Shown piece by piece: positions 7,679 through 12,636 of a DNA stretch of 12,636 bases (position 1 is its first letter; every line of letters starts with the position of its first letter). The stretch is from the NCBI GenBank assembly GCA_012514415.1, contig JAAZAH010000021.1, positions 1 to 12,636 of the forward strand, written 5' to 3'. The notes below the pieces were generated by a model. The model searched no databases and was not told the origin of the DNA. It was given only the letters and a program-made list of their open reading frames with translations. This DNA is from Sandaracinaceae bacterium. GTDB taxonomy: Bacteria > Myxococcota_A > Polyangia > Polyangiales > Houyiibacteriaceae. A program made the position numbers and the translations under genes.

Positions 7679-9130
7679 ATGAAGGGCACCCCCGCGAACG
7701 AAGACGCGCTCCGGTCACGAATCTTCTCCGGCTCTCTCCTATCGATGGGCGCGACGGTATCGATCCACTTCATCAAGTTCGGAATCAACCTCGCCCTCAC
7801 CCGCCTGCTACACCGCGAGGCCTTCGGCTTGATGGCGCTCGTCGCCGTCTTTCTTCTCGGTCTCGAGCTCTTCAGCGATCTGGGCATTCGCGCGTCGATC
7901 ATTCACAGCGAAAACGGAGAGCGACGCCGTTTCCTCGATACGGCTTATACAATCCAAGTGGCCAGAGGGTTCTTCCTCTATTCGCTCGTCTGGCTCTTCG
8001 CCCTCCCATTTTCCGAGTTCTACAACGAACCTCAGCTTCGCGAGCTCCTTCCTGTCGCCGGCCTCTCGGCCATCTTCAGCGGCTTTCTTTCGACTAAGTT
8101 CTACGAAGCGAATCGTCGCCTCGAAATGAAACGCATCATGACGATCCAGGTGATCGCTCAGCTCGCGTCTTCACTCTCCATCATCTGCTTCGCGCTGGTG
8201 AGTCCGAGCGTCTGGGCCATCGTGCTCGGGATGCTCGTCCATCCCTTCGTCCGCACGCTCCTCAGCCACCGTATGCTCGAAGGCGAGCGGAACAGGCTCG
8301 ACTTCGAGCGCGAATCGGCGCTCGAACTCTTTCGCTTCGGCCGATGGATCTTTGCGAGCACGCTCCTCACATTCATTGTCCATTATTCGGATCGACTGAT
8401 CCTTGGCCGGCTGATGCCGATCGAAATGCTCGGCGTGTACAGCCTCGCCCTCCTCGTTACGCGCGCGCCGCTCGAGCTCCTTACCCAGGTCAGCAACCAG
8501 GTCGCCTTTCCCCTTTATAGTCGAGCCGCTCAGACCTCGAACTTTGCGCGCACCTTCGAGGAGACCCGTCAGCCGCTCCTTCGGCTCGGACTCTTCCTCT
8601 TTACCCTCCTAATGGGGCTCGGACCCGAACTCGCAGGGCTCATCTTCCCAGCCGGATATGAGGATGCCGGCTGGATGATCCAAATTCTCGGCCTCAACGG
8701 CGTCCTCATTCTCTACGAGGCGTACTATCGAGCGGCGAACCTCGCCGCCGGGCGCGCCTTCATCCTCGTCGTAAGCGCCCTCGCGAAGCTCATCGGAATG
8801 GCGGCTCTCATCCCCCTCGGGTTCCGCTCATTCGGAATCTTCGGCGCCATCCTCGGGTACGCCCTGAGTGAGATCCTCCCGTACCTCGTCTCGGCCATCG
8901 ACTCCCGCCTTCGAGGCATCGGCGACATCCGGCACGACGGAACACTTATCGCCGCATCGCTCCTCGTCGCATTTGCCGCGCGCCAGCTCGCCAAAGCGCT
9001 CGAAGTGCGCGGTGTGCTCCTCACGATCTCACTGACCGCAAGCTTCATCGCGCTCCTCTTCATCCCAGCGCTCGGTCCTTATGCGCGCGCGCTATTGCGG
9101 CGCTTCAAGCCCAAAGCGGAGGCCATATGA
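7679..9130 (+). CDS. Wzx/PST-type oligosaccharide flippase (MOP superfamily)
   Basis: This 483-residue multi-spanning membrane protein belongs to the polysaccharide transporter branch of the MOP exporters. These proteins flip lipid-linked oligosaccharide from the cytoplasmic to the periplasmic face of the inner membrane. The N-terminal motif RIFSGSLLSMGATVSIHFIK, the LTRLLHREAFGLMALVAVF segment (about 40-58), FSDLGIRASIIH (65-76) and YSDRLILGRLMPIEMLGVYSLA (about 236-257) are characteristic. About 12 hydrophobic segments are visible, between roughly residues 17 and 468, separated by Arg-rich loops such as SHRMLEGERNR. No ribosome site is seen before the ATG at 7679, so the start is less certain than the family call. 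Its stop overlaps the rmlB start (ATGA). It is the first gene of a three-gene plus-strand operon and presumably exports the product of the flanking transferases. The name wzx is not assigned because PST members are diverse. Confidence 0.92.
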   Translation: MKGTPANEDALRSRIFSGSLLSMGATVSIHFIKFGINLALTRLLHREAFGLMALVAVFLLGLELFSDLGIRASIIHSENGERRRFLDTAYTIQVARGFFLYSLVWLFALPFSEFYNEPQLRELLPVAGLSAIFSGFLSTKFYEANRRLEMKRIMTIQVIAQLASSLSIICFALVSPSVWAIVLGMLVHPFVRTLLSHRMLEGERNRLDFERESALELFRFGRWIFASTLLTFIVHYSDRLILGRLMPIEMLGVYSLALLVTRAPLELLTQVSNQVAFPLYSRAAQTSNFARTFEETRQPLLRLGLFLFTLLMGLGPELAGLIFPAGYEDAGWMIQILGLNGVLILYEAYYRAANLAAGRAFILVVSALAKLIGMAALIPLGFRSFGIFGAILGYALSEILPYLVSAIDSRLRGIGDIRHDGTLIAASLLVAFAARQLAKALEVRGVLLTISLTASFIALLFIPALGPYARALLRRFKPKAEAI

Positions 9131-10206
9131 ACATCGACTCGAAACGTGTGCTCATCACAGGCGGAGCCGGATTTATCGGCTCCAATTTCGTCCTCCGAAC
9201 GCTTGAGCGCTACCCGCACGCCAAACTCTATAACGTCGATAAGCTCACCTACGCCGCCAACCCGCGAGGCATGGAACGAGCCGAATGCTCAGGTCGCTAT
9301 CAGCTCATCCGCGCGGACATCGCTCATGGGGAAACGATGCGAACGCTCTTCGAGCGCATCGAACCCGAACTTATCATCCACTTCGCGGCGGAGAGCCACG
9401 TCGATCGCAGCATCCTTGGGCCGGCGGAGTTCATCCGCACAAATATCGAAGGGACCTTTCAACTCCTCGAAGCCGCCCGAGCCCTGCACACCGCTTCGAA
9501 GCCCATCCACTTCCATCACATCTCAACCGATGAGGTGTACGGATCGCTTCCACTCGATGAGGGCGCGTTTACCGAGTCGACCGCCTACGATCCCTCAAGC
9601 CCGTATTCGGCCTCGAAGGCCGCGAGCGATCACCTTGTCCGTGCCTATTACCGTACCTACGGTCTACCGATCACGATCACGAACTGCACGAACAATTACG
9701 GCCCCCGCCAGTTCCCTGAAAAGCTCGTGCCGCTCATGATCCTTAGTGCCCTTGAGGAACGCTCCTTGCCGATTTACGGCGAGGGAAAGAACGTGCGCGA
9801 TTGGCTGTACGTCGACGATCACATCGAGGCGATTTGGGCTGCCATCGAGCGGGGACGCGTTGGCGAGACCTACGGAATCGGTGGAGGCGAAGAGAAGAAC
9901 AATCTCGAAGTCGTCGAATGCATTGCGCAGATTGTCGCCGCAGAAGCGGACATGGACGCCGAGGCGATCCTCGCGCGGAGGGTCTTCATCCGCGACCGCC
10001 CGGGCCACGATCTCCGCTACGCGATCGATCCCCAGAAGGCGCGCGACGAGCTCGGTTGGACGCCGCGAGAGAGCTTCGAGAGCGGCATGCGTAAGACAGT
10101 CCGGTACATTCTAGAGAATCGCGCGCTTTATGATTCCATCCGATCGGGGGAGTACCGCCAATGGATCGCGAAGAACTACACGAAGAGGGGCGGGGAAGCG
10201 GCATGA
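9127..10206 (+). CDS. rmlB: dTDP-glucose 4,6-dehydratase
   Basis: This enzyme converts dTDP-glucose to dTDP-4-keto-6-deoxyglucose, the branch point to dTDP-L-rhamnose and many other deoxysugars, in the cytoplasm. The 359-residue length is normal. It is an extended short-chain dehydrogenase/reductase with the NAD-binding TGGAGFIGSN (11-20), NVDKLTYA (36-43), HFAAESHVDRS (85-95), HISTDEVYG (131-139; Thr134, Asp135 and Glu136 are the catalytic set), the YxxxK pair Tyr160/Lys164 in YSASKAASDH, and NCTNNYGPRQFPEKLVP (186-202). These exactly match RmlB/RfbB. The start overlaps the flippase stop and lies 4 nt behind GGAGG. The stop overlaps the rmlA start. The final sugar is not shown, because rmlC and rmlD are not in the window. 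Confidence 0.97.
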   Translation: MNIDSKRVLITGGAGFIGSNFVLRTLERYPHAKLYNVDKLTYAANPRGMERAECSGRYQLIRADIAHGETMRTLFERIEPELIIHFAAESHVDRSILGPAEFIRTNIEGTFQLLEAARALHTASKPIHFHHISTDEVYGSLPLDEGAFTESTAYDPSSPYSASKAASDHLVRAYYRTYGLPITITNCTNNYGPRQFPEKLVPLMILSALEERSLPIYGEGKNVRDWLYVDDHIEAIWAAIERGRVGETYGIGGGEEKNNLEVVECIAQIVAAEADMDAEAILARRVFIRDRPGHDLRYAIDPQKARDELGWTPRESFESGMRKTVRYILENRALYDSIRSGEYRQWIAKNYTKRGGEAA

Positions 10207-11093
10207 GCCGTCGCGGGATCATACTCGCAGGAGGGGCTGGCACACGGCTTCATCCGCTCACCCGCGCTGTGAGCAAGCAGCTGCTCCCGGTCTACGATAA
10301 ACCGATGATCTACTATCCCCTTTCGACGCTGCTCGAGGCGGGAATTCGCGAGATCCTGATCATCACGACGCCGCATGAGCAGGTGCTTTTTCGGCGACTC
10401 CTCGGAAGCGGAGAGCAATGGGGCGTGCAGCTCAGCTACGCAAAGCAAGCTCACCCAGGCGGGCTCGCCGAAGCGCTCCTCATTGCCGAGCCCTTCCTCG
10501 AGGGGCATCCCTCCGCGCTGATTCTCGGAGACAATATCTTCTACGGAGATCCGCTGAACTCGCTTCTCGAGAGCGCAAGCCGAAGAGCGCGCGGAGCGAG
10601 CATTTTTGGGTATTACGTCAGCGATCCGACCGCCTATGGCGTTGCCGAGTTCAGCGCCGACGGGCGCGTGATCGGGCTCGAAGAGAAACCCTCGACTCCC
10701 CGAAGCAATTATGCCGTCACGGGCCTTTATTTTTACGATGAACGCGCGAGTAAGCTCGCCGCGACACTCAAACCATCCAAACGTGGGGAGCTCGAGATCA
10801 CCGATTTGAATCGCCTCTATCTTGAACGCGACGAGCTCCATCTCGAGCGCCTCGGACGCGGCATCGCTTGGCTCGATACGGGGCGCCCCGATCATCTCCT
10901 TCAAGCGGCGGCCTTCATTCAGACGCTTCAAGAACGCCAAGGCCTTCGCGTCGCGTGTCCCGAGGAGATCGCCTTCAGAAAAGGCTGGATCGATCGCCAA
11001 CAGCTGCGTGAGCTCGCCGGCTCGCTAAGGAATACGAGCTACGGCGACTATCTTCATGCGCTCAGCGAACGCGGGGACGAACTGGTTGTCTAA
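10203..11093 (+). CDS. rmlA: glucose-1-phosphate thymidylyltransferase
   Basis: This enzyme makes dTDP-glucose from dTTP and glucose-1-phosphate, the first step before RmlB. The 296-residue length is typical. Motifs are the nucleotide-binding LAGGAGTRLHPLT (8-20), SKQLLPVYDKPMIYYP (24-39), LGDNIFYG (108-115, with metal ligand Asp110), EEKPSTPRSNYAVTGLYFYD (160-179) and WLDTGRPDHLL (223-233, with Asp225). The frame is open to an ATG at 10161 inside rmlB. The ATG at 10203 is preferred because it begins the family core, gives an ATGA overlap with rmlB and restores the usual length. The segment HPGGLAEA (84-91) differs from the usual SPDGLAQA: Gln82, Gly87 and Leu88 are kept, while Asp86 becomes Gly and Gln90 becomes Glu. 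The stop is 12 bp from the convergent phoU stop, leaving no room for a terminator. Confidence 0.97.
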   Translation: MSRRGIILAGGAGTRLHPLTRAVSKQLLPVYDKPMIYYPLSTLLEAGIREILIITTPHEQVLFRRLLGSGEQWGVQLSYAKQAHPGGLAEALLIAEPFLEGHPSALILGDNIFYGDPLNSLLESASRRARGASIFGYYVSDPTAYGVAEFSADGRVIGLEEKPSTPRSNYAVTGLYFYDERASKLAATLKPSKRGELEITDLNRLYLERDELHLERLGRGIAWLDTGRPDHLLQAAAFIQTLQERQGLRVACPEEIAFRKGWIDRQQLRELAGSLRNTSYGDYLHALSERGDELVV

Positions 11094-11105
11094 TCGCCTG
11101 CGTGC

Positions 11106-11789
11106 TTATTGGTTCTTTGGATGGCGCACATCTTCGCCGCGCACGAGGAAGACGACCATCTCGGCGATATTCGTCGCGTGATCGGCGATGCGCTCGAGGT
11201 ATTTGGCGCAAGAGGCGAGGTTCATCCCTTGCCGGATGTGCTCAGGCTGCTCGGTCATATAGCGCTCGGCGGCGCGGAGGATCTGCCCGTAATACTCATC
11301 GACTGGATCGTCCTGCGAACGCACCGTAAGGGCTTTCTTCGCGTCCTCGGTGACGAAGGCATCGAGCGCGTCGCGGAGCATTTGATTCGCAAGCCGCCCC
11401 ATCTCGGGGAGATCGTTCGCGGGCGCGGGCAGCGGACCGGCCTCGATGAGCTCGACCACGCGTTCCGAAAAGTTCACTGCCTCATCGCCGATGCGCTCAA
11501 GGTCGATCACGACCTTCGAGGAAGTCACGGCGAAGCGCAAATCGCGACCCACCGGATTGCGGAGTGCGAGGATGCGGACGACCAGCTCGTCGATCTCGAG
11601 CTCATCGCGATTCATCTGCTTATCGGCCTTCATGACCGATCGAGCCAACGCGACATCCCGCTCCTCGAGCGCGTGGATGGCTTCATCGATCATGGTCTCG
11701 CATCGCCCGCCCATCGCCAGGAGGCGATCCTTAAGCTCTTGGAGCTCCTTTGCGAATTGAAGATCGGTATGAAGTGGCATATTTGTCAT
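11106..11789 (-). CDS. phoU: phosphate transport/signalling regulator PhoU
   Basis: PhoU links the Pst phosphate transporter to the PhoR sensor kinase and restrains the Pho response when phosphate is plentiful. It is an all-helical cytoplasmic protein of two three-helix bundles, each with a metal-binding acidic motif. The 227-residue length is normal. The two motifs are visible as IDLERIGDEAVN (95-106) and YLERIADHATNIAE (197-210), and LRNPVGRDLR (76-85) is also typical. The ATG at 11789 has an in-frame stop 27 to 25 bases upstream and no ribosome site; a second ATG (11780, residue 4) is an alternative start. No pst, phoB or phoR gene lies nearby, so it appears alone rather than in the common pst-phoU operon. 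It is convergent with rmlA and divergent from tesB. Confidence 0.96.
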   Translation of the reverse strand: MTNMPLHTDLQFAKELQELKDRLLAMGGRCETMIDEAIHALEERDVALARSVMKADKQMNRDELEIDELVVRILALRNPVGRDLRFAVTSSKVVIDLERIGDEAVNFSERVVELIEAGPLPAPANDLPEMGRLANQMLRDALDAFVTEDAKKALTVRSQDDPVDEYYGQILRAAERYMTEQPEHIRQGMNLASCAKYLERIADHATNIAEMVVFLVRGEDVRHPKNQ

Positions 11790-11829
11790 TTTGAATTGAG
11801 TAACGTGTAAATTTCAGGTCTTCTTGACA

Positions 11830-11872
11830 GGGCTCGAGGGTGGCGCCGTGGGCGGGGGCTTTTTTTCGAGCC
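11830..11872. repeat. G-run block with T7 tract inside a 7-bp inverted repeat (GGCTCGA/TCGAGCC)
   Basis: The plus strand has four G-runs (11830-11832, 11838-11840, 11850-11852 and 11854-11858) with spacers of 5, 9 and 1 nt, then C and seven T (11860-11866). Perfect 7-bp arms GGCTCGA (11831-11837) and TCGAGCC (11866-11872) enclose it. It could form a G-quadruplex on the template strand of phoU, or a hairpin in the phoU 5' leader. It is not a normal terminator: no C-rich arm pairs with the G-run before the T-tract. Confidence 0.35.
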
Positions 11873-11983
11873 GTTCCAGAGTGCTGACCCCCTGATCTTA
11901 TCATGTTCTCTAAGGCCATGCACAGTCCGTTTGTGACGAAACAATGACGAGTTCTTAGGTCTTCCTTTCACCTCATCGCGCCT

Positions 11984-12006
11984 CGAGCGCGCTTTTTCTG
12001 CGCTCG
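11984..12006. repeat. GC-rich hairpin CGAGCGC / GCGCTCG with T-rich loop
   Basis: Perfect 7-bp arms flank the 9-nt loop GCTTTTTCT. There is no T-run after the stem on the plus strand and no clear one on the minus strand, so a terminator call is not supported. It might be a leader structure of either flanking transcript or chance in GC-rich DNA. Confidence 0.3.
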
Positions 12007-12040
12007 CGGTCGGGCCGTTCGAAGAGGCTCACCCCGAGGG

Positions 12041-12128
12041 AGGTCCCCAGGAGGTCCCCAGGAGGTCCCCAGGAGGTCCCCAGGAGGGCGCCAGGAGGTC
12101 CCCAGGAGGTCCCCAGGAGGGCGCCCTC
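12041..12128. repeat. tandem array of eight 11-bp units (consensus AGGTCCCCAGG)
   Basis: Units start at 12041, 12052, 12063, 12074, 12085, 12096, 12107 and 12118. Units 1-4, 6 and 7 are identical. Units 5 and 8 carry AGGGCGCC in place of AGGTCCCC, and unit 8 ends CTC instead of AGG. Flanking CCCCGAGGG at 12032-12040 looks like a worn ninth copy. On the plus strand the junctions create five copies of AGGAGGT and two of AGGAGGG. Units 1-7 each contain CCAGG, a CCWGG (Dcm-type) site. The array is a minisatellite of about one helical turn per unit. It may be slippage-prone filler or a set of same-face binding sites; function is unknown. Confidence 0.92.
12117..12128. repeat. perfect 12-bp palindrome GAGGGCGCCCTC closing the repeat array
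   Basis: The last, variant repeat unit forms a perfect palindrome centred between 12122 and 12123. Its left half, GGGCGCC, also appears in variant unit 5 (12087-12092). It could be a regulator site or the boundary where the array stopped expanding. Confidence 0.5.
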
Positions 12129-12149
12129 GATGCGCACTCGACCGCAGGG

Positions 12150-12184
12150 AGAAAATTCGAGACGCAAATCGACTGGAATTTTCT
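12150..12184. repeat. 9-bp inverted repeat AGAAAATTC-N17-GAATTTTCT
   Basis: The arms at 12150-12158 and 12176-12184 are perfect and strikingly AT-rich for this DNA. They are separated by 17 nt, with centres about 26 bp apart (roughly 2.5 helical turns). The repeat lies just upstream of the tesB promoter area and downstream of the tandem array, so it could be a regulator operator or a hairpin in a longer tesB leader. Confidence 0.45.
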
Positions 12185-12216
12185 GTGAACACCATCGCTT
12201 CCTTGACATGACGACT

Positions 12217-12244
12217 TGGCGTATGTGGGCCTACCGCGCATAGT
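12217..12244 (+). promoter_or_regulatory. weak candidate tesB promoter close to the start codon
   Basis: TTGGCG (12217-12222) and CATAGT (12239-12244), with a 16-bp spacer, each match 4 of 6 sigma-70 consensus bases. Transcription would begin at about the ATG (12251), giving a leaderless or nearly leaderless mRNA. That fits the poor ribosome site there. A perfect TTGACA at 12203-12208 has no matching -10 at a usable distance. Confidence 0.22.
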
Positions 12245-12250
12245 TAGGTC

Positions 12251-12636
12251 ATGAGTGATGACGCTGTCGCCGAGCTCCTCGGCTTTCTCGACCTTGAGCG
12301 CCTCGATCGCGATCTATTCCGCGGGCTCACGCCCAACGATGGACGCCCGCGCGTCTTCGGCGGACTCGTCGCCGCAGAATCGCTTATCGCCGCCTCGCGC
12401 ACCGTCGGCCCCGCACTCTATCCCCACAGCCTTCACTCCTACTTTCTCAGACCGGGCGATCCAAAGCGACCGATCCTCTTTGAAGTCGACCGAATCCGGG
12501 ATGGGCGAAGCTTTACGACTCGCCGCGTCGTCGCCATCCAGAACGGTGAGGCCATCTTCTCCGCCAGCATCAGCTTCCACATCGAAGAAGAGGGACTCGC
12601 GCACCAAATCGACGCCGAACCCGTCCCGCCTCCCGA
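12251..12636 (+). CDS. tesB: acyl-CoA thioesterase II, N-terminal part (3'-truncated by the window edge)
   Basis: TesB hydrolyses medium- to long-chain acyl-CoA to free fatty acid and CoA in the cytoplasm. The 128 complete codons visible cover the first hotdog domain. Signature segments are LERLDRDLFRG (about residues 15-25), RVFGGLVAAESLIAAS (about 34-49), LHSYFLRPGDPKRPILFEVDRIRDGRSFTTRRV (about 63-95, highly typical) and IFSASISFHIEEEGLAHQ (about 104-121). In E. coli TesB (286 aa) the catalytic Asp, Thr and Gln lie in the second half, which is outside the window. The frame is open to the last base. The ATG is the first possible one, since an in-frame TAG lies at 12245-12247. The ribosome site is poor (only AGG two bases before the ATG). 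It is divergent from phoU and appears unrelated to the polysaccharide locus. Confidence 0.93.
   Translation, partial: MSDDAVAELLGFLDLERLDRDLFRGLTPNDGRPRVFGGLVAAESLIAASRTVGPALYPHSLHSYFLRPGDPKRPILFEVDRIRDGRSFTTRRVVAIQNGEAIFSASISFHIEEEGLAHQIDAEPVPPP

Larger units (their letters stand above)
11790..12250. other. 461-bp structured non-coding region between phoU and tesB
   Basis: No believable gene lies here. The three minus-strand frames that stay open across the tandem repeat encode the same low-complexity 11-residue cycle, so they are products of the repeat. From left to right the region holds: the phoU leader side; a G-run block ending in seven T (11830-11866) enclosed in a 7-bp inverted repeat; a plain stretch (11873-11983); a GC hairpin (11984-12006); the 11-bp repeat array (12041-12128) ending in a perfect 12-bp palindrome; an AT-rich inverted repeat (12150-12184); and the tesB promoter area. 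Both divergent promoters should lie in it. Confidence 0.7.

Noticed and set aside
7534..7902. N-terminal extension of the deacetylase frame
   Set aside because: It overlaps the flippase on the other strand and shows no conserved residues, and the strong ribosome site lies before the ATG at 7533.
7183..8097. 304-codon plus-strand frame across the deacetylase start, the intergenic region and the flippase start
   Set aside because: It runs through a divergent promoter region and two real genes and has no family signature.
11109..11810. 233-codon plus-strand frame antisense to phoU
   Set aside because: It is the complement of the PhoU metal-binding motifs; no independent coding evidence.
11824..11829. 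Perfect TTGACA upstream of the G-run block
   Set aside because: The 17-bp position downstream reads CGTGGG, not a -10 element, and no plus-strand gene follows closely.
11810..11831. Pho box before phoU (minus strand CTGTCAA...CTGAAAT)
   Set aside because: The two half-sites are 13 bp apart rather than the 11-bp Pho box period, and the second matches poorly.
11857..11866. Intrinsic terminator at GGCTTTTTTT
   Set aside because: There is no C-rich arm to pair with the G-run, and no plus-strand gene ends just upstream.
12041..12128. CRISPR array or replication iterons
   Set aside because: The 11-bp units abut with no spacers, and no cas, rep or dnaA genes or DnaA boxes were seen nearby.
12203..12208. 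Perfect TTGACA as the -35 element of tesB
   Set aside because: No -10-like hexamer lies 16-18 bp downstream (the sequence there is around TGGGCC).

Overview
The window is a GC-rich (about 60% by eye) bacterial chromosome segment devoted mainly to surface polysaccharide (EPS, capsule or O-antigen type) biosynthesis. The organism is probably Gram-negative. Evidence for this is an outer-membrane-type lipoprotein signal, a Wzx-like flippase, a WecG/TagA-type transferase and a TesB thioesterase. A proteobacterial or myxobacterial/bradymonad-like host would fit, but the sequence alone does not fix the taxon.

Layout. (1) Bases 2-3053, plus strand: a 5'-truncated GH-A-like glycosidase, an SGNH/GDSL-type lipoprotein and a WecG/TagA/CpsF glycosyltransferase, joined by 4-bp ATGA overlaps. 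(2) Bases 3040-7533, minus strand, read right to left: polysaccharide deacetylase, GT2 glycosyltransferase, membrane GT2 glycosyltransferase and GT4 glycosyltransferase. Every junction overlaps by 1 or 4 bp. The last gene overlaps the 3' end of wecG by 14 bp tail to tail. (3) Bases 7534-7678: a divergent intergenic region. (4) Bases 7679-11093, plus strand: Wzx-type flippase, rmlB (dTDP-glucose 4,6-dehydratase) and rmlA (glucose-1-phosphate thymidylyltransferase), again with ATGA overlaps. (5) Bases 11106-11789, minus strand: phoU, convergent with rmlA and separated from it by 12 bp. (6) Bases 11790-12250: a 461-bp non-coding region with an 11-bp tandem repeat array, perfect palindromes and inverted repeats, and a G-run/T-tract block. 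(7) Bases 12251 to the end, plus strand: the N-terminal part of a TesB-type acyl-CoA thioesterase, cut by the window edge.

How the genes fit together (inference from families). RmlA and RmlB make dTDP-4-keto-6-deoxyglucose. WecG and the three other transferases would extend a lipid-linked oligosaccharide on the cytoplasmic face. The flippase would turn it over. The deacetylase, SGNH lipoprotein and glycosidase-like protein would modify or trim the glycan. No initiating phosphoglycosyltransferase, Wzy polymerase, Wza/Wzc export genes, rmlC or rmlD lie inside the window, so the locus is incomplete here. phoU and tesB look like unrelated flanking genes.

The least explained part is the 461-bp intergenic region, above all the 11-bp repeat array, whose unit junctions recreate a perfect Shine-Dalgarno core. 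No tRNA, rRNA, CRISPR array, transposase or convincing intrinsic terminator was seen.
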